A stretch of DNA of 64,000 nt, from NCBI RefSeq assembly GCF_023169965.1, contig NZ_AP025592.1:992001-1056000 (forward strand), given 5' to 3'. The notes under the pieces are model-generated. The model saw only the letters and a list, made by a program, of their open reading frames with translations, ran no database searches and was not told the DNA's origin. Source of the DNA: Anaeromyxobacter paludicola (lineage in GTDB: Bacteria; Myxococcota; Myxococcia; Myxococcales; Anaeromyxobacteraceae). A program made the position numbers and the translations under genes. Positions 1 to 6,882 of this stretch are shown piece by piece (within the stretch, counting starts at the first letter, position 1; the number at the start of each line of letters is the position of its first letter).

Positions 1-520
1 GGGCCTGCCGGCGGACCTCGGGCGAGGGGTCGCCCAGGAGCCCGACCAGGCGGGGGACGTACGACAAGGCGTCCTCGCGCGAGCGGTGCCGCGTCAGCTC
101 CGCCGCCATGGCCCGCGCGTCCGGGTCGGGCGCGCGCAGGTAGCGCGAGAGGTCCACCGGATGGGCGGTGCCGACGGTGCGGTACCGCTCGAGCGACGTC
201 GGGAGCACGAACGTGAAGACCAGGACCATGAGCGCGACCTGCACCATGGCCTTGCCGGCGTGGTAGCGGCCCGCGCTCACGAGCGCGAACCGGTACACCG
301 CGAACCCGACGATGAAGGTGGCGACGAGGGCCGGCGCGAGGACGAGGACCCAGCTGCCGATCGCGCCCTCGCGGACCGCCCGCTCCAGCGAGGGTCCGCC
401 GAAGAGCGCGACGCCGACCGCCGCGAGCAGGATCAGGTAGAGAGGGAGCCGCGCGGCGCGGATGAACGCGAGCAGGGCCCCCCCCTGCTCCCTCGGTTCT
501 GGAGCCATCGCTCGACTCAT
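1..520 (-). CDS. Membrane protein with HEAT-like tail, partial
   Basis: This reading frame runs off the left edge, so only about 173 N-terminal codons are visible. It starts at an ATG at 520, with a second in-frame ATG four codons later. After a short polar N-terminus come two hydrophobic segments, roughly residues 25-40 and 50-72, so it is probably an inner-membrane protein. The part after them is soluble and charged. The last visible residues (PRLVGLLGDPSPEVRR) have the look of a HEAT/PBS-lyase repeat. Function is unknown. It is divergent from the HTH protein starting at 599. Confidence 0.6.
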   Translation of the reverse strand, partial: MSRAMAPEPREQGGALLAFIRAARLPLYLILLAAVGVALFGGPSLERAVREGAIGSWVLVLAPALVATFIVGFAVYRFALVSAGRYHAGKAMVQVALMVLVFTFVLPTSLERYRTVGTAHPVDLSRYLRAPDPDARAMAAELTRHRSREDALSYVPRLVGLLGDPSPEVRRQA

Positions 521-598
521 GCCACGCCGGGACGCCCCCCGCCAATGTTTTCGCGCCGCTTGACTCCGACCGCGCCTTCACGCACGTTCCGCAGCGCC

Positions 599-1993
599 AT
601 GGCAGAGCTGGACGACGAGTTGATCGCGCGGGTGATGGACTGGTGCGCGGAGGCGGGGCGCCCCACCACCGCGGCCGAGGTGCGCGCCGCCCTGTCCCCT
701 CTCGGCTGGGACGATCTGCTCGCCGCCAGGGCTTTGCTCGCCGACCCTCCCCCCGCGCGGCCGCTCGGCCCCCGGGCCCTCGCCGACCTGGCGCGCGGCG
801 CTTCGCCCGCCGCCGCGGTCGAGCGGGAGCTCGCGGGCGGCCCGGTCGCCTCGGAGGCCGCCTCGGTCGCCGAAGCCGGCGCGGACGCGGCGGCCGGCGA
901 GAAGCCCGCCCGGCGTCCGCGCAAGCGGCGCGGCCAGCCCGCCGGCCCGGTCGTCCGGCGAGCGCGGGATCGGCAGTCGACCCCGGCCAGCCCCGCACCG
1001 GGGTTGCCGCTCCTGGACGAGCTCCTGCTGCCCGAGGGGCGCGCCGTGCTCGAGCGGCTCCAGCGCCGGCTCGGGGCGCGCAGGAAGGCGATCACGGCCG
1101 CCCTCGCGGCCGGCTGGCGCCACCCGGACGACGCCCCGCCGGCCGAAGCCGACCTCGAGAAGCTCCTCGCGGCGCACGGGCTCTCCCGCGGCTTCGCCCG
1201 CCGGGAGCGCGAGCTCCTCCTCCACGCCGTCCGCGCCGCGGGCGGGGTCCTCTCCCGCGCCGCCCGGAGCGTCGAGCTCTCTGCGGAGGAGCTGGGCGCG
1301 GCGCTCGCGCGCGCCGGCGCCCTCCCGGAGGCCGAGCGGATCCGCGCCGAGCGCGGGCGCCAGGTGCTGCGGCAGGCCGCCACGCTCTCCGAGCGCGTCC
1401 ACCTGCTGCTGGCCGACGAGGAGCGGCTCGCGGAGCTGGGCGTGCTCCCGGCGGTCCTCTCCGACCTGCGGGCGCGCCTGCCCGAGCACCTCCGGGCGCT
1501 GCGCGCCTCCACCCCGGCCCGGTTCCTGTTGCCGGCGCTCGCGCGCAGCCTCTCCGTCCCGCGCGTCGCCGCCGAGTCGCTGGCGCGCCGCTTCCAGCTC
1601 TCGGTCGGCGAGGCCCGCCCGGCGGGCCCGCGCACCCGCACCGGCGAGGGGCACGAGGTCGATCCCGCGCCGGCGCCCAGGCCGCGGTCGCCACGTCCCG
1701 GCGGCGCTGGCCCGTCCTCGTCCCGGCCCGCCGGCCGCGCCGCTCCGTCCTCGCCCCGCTCCGGCCCCCGGCCGAGCTCGCCCCGCGCCGGCGGCCCCCG
1801 CCCGAGCTCACCTCGCGCCGGCGGCGCCGCGCGCCCGCCCGCCACCCGCTCCGACGCCGCAGCCCCGCGGCGCGGCCCGCCGCGCCCGTCCGGCCCCTCC
1901 GCGCGCCCGGGCGCGCCCGGGACGCGCTCCGGCCCACCCCGCCCCGGCGGAGCCCGCCCCGGCCGCCCGGCGGGCCCGCGCCGCCCGCGCTAG
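599..1993 (+). CDS. Fis-like HTH protein with a long Pro/Arg/Ser-rich tail
   Basis: A 464-residue protein that I cannot assign to a named family. Residues about 207-242 (HAVRAAGGVLSRAARS and what follows) resemble a Fis-type helix-turn-helix, so DNA binding is likely. Residues 105-125 are a basic patch, and roughly the last 110 residues are low-complexity Pro/Arg/Ser/Gly. The open frame continues upstream to about 86, but that part lies over the divergent membrane-protein gene and looks like a shadow, so the ATG at 599 was chosen. A TTGACT hexamer at 560-565 may be a -35 element. It is followed 23 bases later by the FmdB-like gene in the same direction. Confidence 0.65.
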   Translation: MAELDDELIARVMDWCAEAGRPTTAAEVRAALSPLGWDDLLAARALLADPPPARPLGPRALADLARGASPAAAVERELAGGPVASEAASVAEAGADAAAGEKPARRPRKRRGQPAGPVVRRARDRQSTPASPAPGLPLLDELLLPEGRAVLERLQRRLGARRKAITAALAAGWRHPDDAPPAEADLEKLLAAHGLSRGFARRERELLLHAVRAAGGVLSRAARSVELSAEELGAALARAGALPEAERIRAERGRQVLRQAATLSERVHLLLADEERLAELGVLPAVLSDLRARLPEHLRALRASTPARFLLPALARSLSVPRVAAESLARRFQLSVGEARPAGPRTRTGEGHEVDPAPAPRPRSPRPGGAGPSSSRPAGRAAPSSPRSGPRPSSPRAGGPRPSSPRAGGAARPPATRSDAAAPRRGPPRPSGPSARPGAPGTRSGPPRPGGARPGRPAGPRRPR

Positions 1994-2016
1994 AGACTCG
2001 ACGAGGACCCGCGACC

Positions 2017-2235
2017 GTGCCCATCTACGAGTTTCTCTGTGAAGCGTGCGGCAACGTCACCGAGCAGATGCAGAAGGTGACCGACCCGCCGCCCGCGAAG
2101 TGCCCCGAGTGCGGCAGCAAGCGGATGGCGAAGCTCGTGTCCCGCAGCGCCTTCCAGCTCAAGGGCGGCGGCTGGTACAAGGACCTCTACGCGTCGAGCG
2201 CCGGGGCCGACGCGAAGAAGAAGAAGCCGGACTGA
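2017..2235 (+). CDS. FmdB-family zinc ribbon protein
   Basis: A 72-residue protein starting with GTG after the purine-rich sequence gaggacc. The start VPIYEFLCEACGN and the second knuckle KCPECGS give two CxxC pairs, the signature of the FmdB/CxxC-CxxC-SSSS putative regulatory family. These proteins are thought to bind zinc. Their role is largely unknown; some are tied to formamidase or amidase regulation. The C-terminus is lysine-rich. The stop codon directly abuts the stop of the convergent sensor kinase gene. Confidence 0.85.
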   Translation: MPIYEFLCEACGNVTEQMQKVTDPPPAKCPECGSKRMAKLVSRSAFQLKGGGWYKDLYASSAGADAKKKKPD

Positions 2236-3798
2236 TCAGGCCGGCGCGGCGCCGGCCGCCGGCAGGTCCAGGGTGAAGGTCGAGCCCTCCCCGAGCCGGC
2301 TCGCCACCCGCACGGCGCCCCCGTGCGCGGCCGCCACCCGCTTCGCGCTGGCGAGCCCGAGCCCGAGGTGGGTCCCGCTCCCCTTGGTCGAGGAGAAGGC
2401 GTCGAAGAGGCTCGCCAGCCGCTGCGGCGCGATGCCCACCCCGCGGTCGCGCACCTCGAGCAGGGCCCGCCCGCCGTGCACCTCGGCGACGAGCCGCACC
2501 TCGCCCCCGCGCGGGCTCGCCTCGATGGCGTTGGTGACGAGGTTCAGGAGCGCGCGCTCGAGCAGGTGGCGGTCCGCCTCGATCCGCTGCGCCCCGGCCG
2601 CCTCGACCACCACCTGCACGCCCATGTGCTCGGCGTACCCCTCGGCGGTGAGCGCCACGCTCCGGAGCAGCTCGCCGAGCTCGACCGGCCGCAGCTCGAC
2701 CGCGATCCCCTCGCGCGAGAGGTCGGCGAAGTCGTCCACCAGCCCCCGCAGCGCGCCCACCTCGATGCGCAGCAGGTCGCCGAGCCGGGGCAGCACCGCC
2801 GGATCGCCGCGCTCGGCCAGCTTGGCGGCGTGCTGCAGCGCCACCAGCCGGTGGTTCATGTCGTGGGTGACGCCGGTGGCGATCCGGCCGGCGGTGCGCC
2901 ACCGCTCCTCCGCCGCCAGCTCTCCCAGGATCCGGCGCGACTCGCGGGTCCCGATGGCGATCGAGAGCGCCAGGGCGAAGGCCGAGATGCCGGCGAGCAG
3001 CAGGCGCGCGCGCCGCACCGGCCGGAGCGCCTCGCGCGCCGGGCGCTCGACCACCACCGTCCAGCCGAGCCGCTCGATGCGGGCCCAGCCGGCGAGCACG
3101 TCCTCGCCGGCGCCGCCCTCGAACCGCACCGGCGCCGCCGCGGGATCGCGCGCGGCCCGCGCGGCCGCCACCGACTCGGCCACCCGGTGCCCGGTGAGCA
3201 CCGCCCCGCGCAGCGCGCCCAGGCCCGAGGCGATGAGCCGGCCGTCGCGCTCGAACGCGAGGGCCCAGCCCGACTGGCCGACCCGGATCGACTGCACGTA
3301 GCTCCAGAGCTCGAGGAGGTCCACGTGGGCGCAGACCGCGTGCCCCCGCAGCCGGCGCGCCGGCACGCAGGCGTCGAGGGCCGGGCTGAGATCGCTCTCC
3401 AGGTGGAACCCGGACACCTGCTCCACGCCCGCGCGCGCCGCGTCCACCTGGTCGCCCGTGAGCCGGATGGCGGCGAGGTCGGCGGGGTGATCGGGGCCGA
3501 CCAGCAAGACCCGCCGCAGGCTGGGCGCCTCGAGCCGCACCTCCTCGAGCCGCCGCGCGGCGTCCTCCTCGCTGCCGACGGCGCCCGCCACCGCCCGCAG
3601 CGTCTCGAGCACGCCCTCGAGGTGGTCGTCGATCCGCGCCGCGGCCTGGTCGGCGACCGCGCGGAGCTGCTCCTCCACCTCGCGCTCGCCGCTCTGGCGC
3701 AGCACCTCGATGGCGATCCCTCCGAGGAGGAGGATGGGGACGATGCCGGTCACCGCGATCATGCCCGCGAGGCGGGCCGCGGTCACGCCGCGGGTCAT
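2236..3798 (-). CDS. Membrane sensor histidine kinase with Cache-like sensor domain
   Basis: A 520-residue kinase. TM1 is at about 11-32 and TM2 at 265-283. The roughly 230 residues between them form a periplasmic sensor of probable double-Cache type. There is no obvious HAMP domain. The cytoplasmic part carries the phosphoacceptor His312 in GVTHDMNHRL, an N-box (LLNLVTNAIEA), a G1 box (DRGVGI) and a G2 box (GLGLASA), so it should be catalytically competent. Its ATG overlaps the stop of the upstream solute-binding lipoprotein (ATGA, 3795-3798). The two are therefore probably made together and may sense the same ligand. No response regulator is adjacent. Confidence 0.85.
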   Translation of the reverse strand: MTRGVTAARLAGMIAVTGIVPILLLGGIAIEVLRQSGEREVEEQLRAVADQAAARIDDHLEGVLETLRAVAGAVGSEEDAARRLEEVRLEAPSLRRVLLVGPDHPADLAAIRLTGDQVDAARAGVEQVSGFHLESDLSPALDACVPARRLRGHAVCAHVDLLELWSYVQSIRVGQSGWALAFERDGRLIASGLGALRGAVLTGHRVAESVAAARAARDPAAAPVRFEGGAGEDVLAGWARIERLGWTVVVERPAREALRPVRRARLLLAGISAFALALSIAIGTRESRRILGELAAEERWRTAGRIATGVTHDMNHRLVALQHAAKLAERGDPAVLPRLGDLLRIEVGALRGLVDDFADLSREGIAVELRPVELGELLRSVALTAEGYAEHMGVQVVVEAAGAQRIEADRHLLERALLNLVTNAIEASPRGGEVRLVAEVHGGRALLEVRDRGVGIAPQRLASLFDAFSSTKGSGTHLGLGLASAKRVAAAHGGAVRVASRLGEGSTFTLDLPAAGAAPA

Positions 3799-5009
3799 CG
3801 GGTCACCTCCCACTCCGGCAGCCGGCCGAGGACGTCCCAGTCGCCCAGCCTCGGGTTGCGCACGCGCGAGTCCACCGCGGCGAGCCGCCGGCGCCGGCAG
3901 AGCGGGACGAGCGGCGGGTCCTCCGCGATCGCCCGGGCCACCTCGTCCGCGTCGCCGCCGGTGCCCGGGGTGACCCGCGCCGAGGGGCGCGCGCGCCACT
4001 GCCGCAGCGCCGCCTCCTCCGGCCAGACGAGCACGCTCGCGACGAGCAGGTCGAAGCCGCCCTCCGCCTCGACCCGCTCGCCGCCCTCGGCGCGCCGGTA
4101 GGCGCCGCCCCGGCTCCCGAGGGCGCGCCGCAGGGCCAGCCCGGCCAGCGTCCCGGACGGATCGAGGGTGGCGGAGACCACGTCGAGCCGGCGTCCCGGC
4201 GGGAGCGCGCCCCCGCCGCTCGCCAGCGGCGCGCAGCCCTCGTGCGCCGCCGCGGCCAGCTCCCCGCGCGGCAGCCAGGCCGCGAGCGCCCGCCGCTCGG
4301 CCGCCCCGAGCCTCGGCCCGAAGACCACCGCGAGCCCGAGTGGCGACTCGCCGCGGACCAGCTGGAGCCGCCCCACGCCCTCGACCAGCTGGGCCATGCG
4401 GTCGTCGAGCCCGATCATCGCGTCGGCCTCGCCGCGCAGGAGCTGCACGAAGGCGGTGCGCGCGTCGGGGAACGCGAGGAGCCGCACGCGCTCCACCCGC
4501 CCCTGCGCCGGGCGGACCCGCTCGAGCAGGAGCTCGCCGGGGCCGGCGGCGGCGAGCCGGAACGGGCGCGAGCCGATCCACCCGTCCGCGGTGCGGCGCC
4601 CGAGCCCGACGTGGTAGAGGTCGCCCGGCGCCACGGCGCCGCGCCGCGACGAGAGGAACACCTCGTCACCGTCGATCCGCACCTGGAAGCCGGCGGCCCG
4701 GAGGCTCTCGGCGAGGTCGTCGCGGGTGGCGTGCGCGCCATCGGCGAGCCGGACCCCGGGCAGGAGGACGACCCGCAGCCCGTCGCCGGCGCGAGCCCAG
4801 GAGGCGAGCACCTCCGAGGCGTGGCCGGACGGGTCGGGGCGCAGCAGCGGCTCGAAGGCGAGGTCGCGCGCCAGCGCGGCGACCCCCTCGGCCGACGCCG
4901 GCCCGAAGGTCCCGACCACCCCGGGCACGGCGAAGCGCAGCGTGAACGGGGGGGCCGCGGGGGCCGCGCGGCATCCCGCCAGCAGGAGGAGCACGGGCAG
5001 GAGCCGCAC
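3795..5009 (-). CDS. Periplasmic solute-binding lipoprotein (peptide-binding family 5-like)
   Basis: A 404-residue lipoprotein starting at GTG with a ggagga ribosome site 7 bases upstream. The signal peptide ends in the lipobox LLAGC. The mature part has the order seen in oligopeptide/nickel-binding SBP_bac_5 proteins: an early FEPLLRPDPSG segment, then a region like HATRDDLAESLR, then the binding lobes. It is shorter than the usual 500-540 residues. No ABC transporter permease or ATPase gene is nearby. The stop codon overlaps the start of the Cache-type kinase, so I infer a co-sensor role rather than, or in addition to, uptake. Confidence 0.7.
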   Translation of the reverse strand: MRLLPVLLLLAGCRAAPAAPPFTLRFAVPGVVGTFGPASAEGVAALARDLAFEPLLRPDPSGHASEVLASWARAGDGLRVVLLPGVRLADGAHATRDDLAESLRAAGFQVRIDGDEVFLSSRRGAVAPGDLYHVGLGRRTADGWIGSRPFRLAAAGPGELLLERVRPAQGRVERVRLLAFPDARTAFVQLLRGEADAMIGLDDRMAQLVEGVGRLQLVRGESPLGLAVVFGPRLGAAERRALAAWLPRGELAAAAHEGCAPLASGGGALPPGRRLDVVSATLDPSGTLAGLALRRALGSRGGAYRRAEGGERVEAEGGFDLLVASVLVWPEEAALRQWRARPSARVTPGTGGDADEVARAIAEDPPLVPLCRRRRLAAVDSRVRNPRLGDWDVLGRLPEWEVTR

Positions 5010-5028
5010 GCGCGTCCTCCGGGCGGTC

Positions 5029-5400
5029 CTACTTGGGCTTGGGGAGCGGCTTGCCCTTCTCGAAGGCCACGCCCTCGCCGTACTTGGCGACGATGGCCTT
5101 CTTGGTCTTGAGATTGGTCGACTCGATGACGAACTTGGGCACCCGGCGGGCCCGGCGATCCGCCACCCAGCGCGTGATCTCCACGCGGGGGCGCGCGCCG
5201 CGGGACGGCGCCGGCCTGGCGGCCCGGCCGCGGGCGCCGCCGCGGGCCCGGGCGATCCCGTCCTGGAGCTCCTTGTCGAGGCGCTCGGCGGCCATGGTCG
5301 CGACGGCCTTGGCGATGGCCTTGGACGCCCGCTTCACGACGCCCTCCATGGCGGCTCGGACGACGTCGTCGATCGTCTGCTGGGCGGCTTCGCGAGGCAT
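5029..5400 (-). CDS. Small basic conserved-type protein, unknown function
   Basis: A 123-residue protein starting at the ATG at 5400, with aaggag correctly spaced upstream. An upstream-extended frame crosses the tRNA gene and is discarded. The N-terminal half is an amphipathic helix rich in Ala and charged residues (PREAAQQTIDDVVRAAMEG). A central Arg/Ala/Gly-rich linker follows, and the C-terminus is a compact, likely beta-rich segment ending in PKPK. No family is recognised. It lies 19 bases upstream of the solute-binding lipoprotein on the same strand. It could be the first gene of that operon, transcribed from the AT-rich region at 5401-5525. Confidence 0.6.
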   Translation of the reverse strand: MPREAAQQTIDDVVRAAMEGVVKRASKAIAKAVATMAAERLDKELQDGIARARGGARGRAARPAPSRGARPRVEITRWVADRRARRVPKFVIESTNLKTKKAIVAKYGEGVAFEKGKPLPKPK

Positions 5401-5481
5401 GTTCGCTCCTTCACGCGAGGACAACTCTTTTGCGTGGTTAATCTCGATGATTGAGTTGGCATTACCATTGTTCGTTTCGGC

Positions 5482-5511
5482 CTGCAATTTGAAATTATTT
5501 TCTGCTAGGCT
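5482..5511 (+). promoter_or_regulatory. Candidate promoter of tRNA-Leu(CAA)
   Basis: The roughly 90 bases before the tRNA are strikingly AT-rich for this genome. TAGGCT at 5506-5511 matches a -10 element. A weak -35 (CTGCAA, 5482-5487) lies 18 bases upstream. Transcription would begin about 12 bases before the tRNA. Confidence 0.45.
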
Positions 5512-5529
5512 GCGCGCTCCAGCCCGAGC

Positions 5530-5613
5530 GGCCCTCTGGCGGAACGGTAGACGCGCTCGACTCAAAATCGAGTGGGGCAACCCCCCGTCCCGGTTCGAGC
5601 CCGGGGAGGGCCA
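5530..5613 (+). tRNA. tRNA-Leu(CAA)
   Basis: A class II tRNA. The acceptor ggccctc pairs with gagggcc. The anticodon stem ctcga/tcgag carries the loop ctcaaaa with anticodon CAA at 5563-5565. There is a long variable arm (ggggcaacccccc region) and a T-loop TTCGAGC closed by a 5-bp stem. The discriminator base is A, as expected for leucine. The 3' CCA is not encoded. It reads UUG codons, which are rare in this GC-rich genome. Confidence 0.95.
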
Positions 5614-5678
5614 ATTTCACTTGCAGCGGGGCGAGCCGGTTGTGTATCGGTACCGGCCCCAACTCCGGAGAAGGTCGA

Positions 5679-6401
5679 ATGTACAACCTGCTGATCAGCC
5701 TGGCGGTCGGAGTGGTGGTCACGGCCGCGGTGCGGCTCGGCTTCGGCAGCTGGGTCGCCGCCGTCGTCCCCGGGCTCATCACCGCCGTCGCCGCCTACAT
5801 CGTGCTCGCCCGCCGCTCCCAGAAGCAGCTCGAGGCGCTCTTCGAGGGCATGCAGCGCGAGGTGCAGGCGCAGCGCCCCGAGAAGGCGATCGCCCTCCTC
5901 AAGGGCGGCTTCGCGCTCGCCCCCTGGCAGTTCCTGGTCGCCTCGCAGCTCCACTCGCAGATCGGCGTGCTGCTCTACGTCCAGAAGAGCTTCGACGAGG
6001 CGGCGCCGCACCTCGAGAAGAGCTTCTCGCGCCACTGGCTCGCGCAGGCCATGCGGGCCGTCTCGCGCTTCCGCCGGAACGACCTCGCCGGGATGGAGCA
6101 GGTCTTCGAGGAGGCGACCAAGGTCTCCAAGAAGGAGGGCCTGCTCTGGGCGGCCTGGGCCTGGTGCCTCGAGAAGGCCGGCCGGCACGCCGACGCGGTG
6201 AAGGTCATCGGCCGCGGCGTGGCGGCCAATCCCAGCGACGAGAAGCTCAAGTCGGCGCAGCAATCGCTGGCCAACGGGAAGCGGCTCAAGCTCGGGAAGA
6301 CCTACGGGCAGGAGTGGTTCGCGCTCCACCTCGAGGCGCCGCCCACCGTGATGGGGCCGCCGCCGCGCGGCTTCCGGCGGCAGATGTACCAGCGGCACTG
6401 A
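5679..6401 (+). CDS. TPR-type membrane protein, unknown function
   Basis: A 240-residue protein starting at ATG with ggagaagg upstream. Residues about 3-45 form two closely spaced transmembrane helices (YNLLISLAVGVVV and a second at LITAVAAYIVLA). The remainder is alpha-helical with tetratricopeptide-like repeats (KAIALLKGGFALAPW, DEAAPHLEKSFSRHW, GRHADAVKVIGRGVAANP). Such proteins usually scaffold complexes at the membrane. No specific function can be assigned. It ends just before a hairpin separating it from the convergent selenoprotein-like gene. Confidence 0.7.
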   Translation: MYNLLISLAVGVVVTAAVRLGFGSWVAAVVPGLITAVAAYIVLARRSQKQLEALFEGMQREVQAQRPEKAIALLKGGFALAPWQFLVASQLHSQIGVLLYVQKSFDEAAPHLEKSFSRHWLAQAMRAVSRFRRNDLAGMEQVFEEATKVSKKEGLLWAAWAWCLEKAGRHADAVKVIGRGVAANPSDEKLKSAQQSLANGKRLKLGKTYGQEWFALHLEAPPTVMGPPPRGFRRQMYQRH

Positions 6402-6453
6402 GGCCAGCGACCGGCCGCCCCGCCGGCCGCCCTGCCCTCGTCCGTGAGCGTCG

Positions 6454-6472
6454 GGGTCCCCGCCGGGGACCC
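6454..6472. terminator. Intergenic hairpin between convergent genes
   Basis: A perfect 8-bp inverted repeat (gggtcccc / ggggaccc) with a 3-base loop lies between the ends of the TPR gene and the convergent glutaredoxin-like gene. No T-tract follows on either strand, so termination by this element alone is uncertain. Confidence 0.35.
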
Positions 6473-6483
6473 GGTCAGACGTG

Positions 6484-6699
6484 TCAGGTGCCGCCGAAGC
6501 CGAGCGTCACCCGGCCGTCCTCCACGATGAGCGGGACGCGCCGGTCGCCCAGCGAATAGTCGAGGAAGCGCCGCATCGCCTCGGCGTCCTTGCGCACGTC
6601 GTGGTACTCGAACCCGATCCCTCGCTTGCCGAAGTCCACACGGGCGGCGTTGGTGTAGGGTCAGGTGTCCTTACCGAAGATCTCGACCTTGGCGGGCAT
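6484..6699 (-). CDS. Glutaredoxin-like selenoprotein (in-frame UGA at codon 13)
   Basis: From the ATG at 6699 (ggagg ribosome site upstream) the frame reads twelve codons, an in-frame UGA at 6661-6663, then 58 more codons to a second UGA at 6484-6486: 71 residues if the first UGA is read as selenocysteine. The readthrough product is a minimal glutaredoxin fold. It has strand KVEIFG, active site T-U-P-Y-T where glutaredoxins have CPYC, a helix, the cis-proline motif RVPLIVEDG, and the terminal Gly pair of GFGGT. Selenocysteine thus occupies the catalytic position. This fits the short glutaredoxin-like 'Uxx-star' (seleno)protein group I recall. A SECIS-like hairpin follows the UGA. Ordinary annotation would miss or split the gene. 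Confidence 0.85.
6628..6648 (-). promoter_or_regulatory. Candidate bacterial SECIS element
   Basis: In the mRNA, starting 13 bases after the UGA, gccg pairs with cggc. An inner cc/gg pair closes a 5-base loop, cgugu, whose second base is G, 20 bases past the UGA. A G in the first two loop positions, 16-37 bases from the UGA, matches the published bacterial SECIS rule. Folding was done by eye. Confidence 0.55.
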
Positions 6700-6882
6700 C
6701 CGTTCCTCCAGGGATTGGCACATCCCCCGTTCGGCCACCATTGTCGGATCGGGCGTCTCGAGAGGCAAGGACGCCGGCGCCGACTCGCGTGGGGCAGTCC
6801 CACCGCGGCGTCTGGATGCGGCCCTGCGCGCCGCTGTAACGTGGCCTCGGGGTCGCCGCGCCTCGACGCGGCGGGGGGTTCG

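Noticed and set aside
7-598. N-terminal extension of the HTH protein back to about position 86
   Set aside because: This stretch is antisense to a membrane protein with clear hydrophobic helices, and the extension is full of Arg/Glu/Asp repeats.
6484-6660. The idea that the selenoprotein-like gene is a pseudogene with a nonsense mutation
   Set aside because: The UGA falls exactly on the catalytic Cys/Sec position. The frame after it is intact with conserved glutaredoxin features, and a SECIS-like hairpin is present. A random mutation would rarely show all three.
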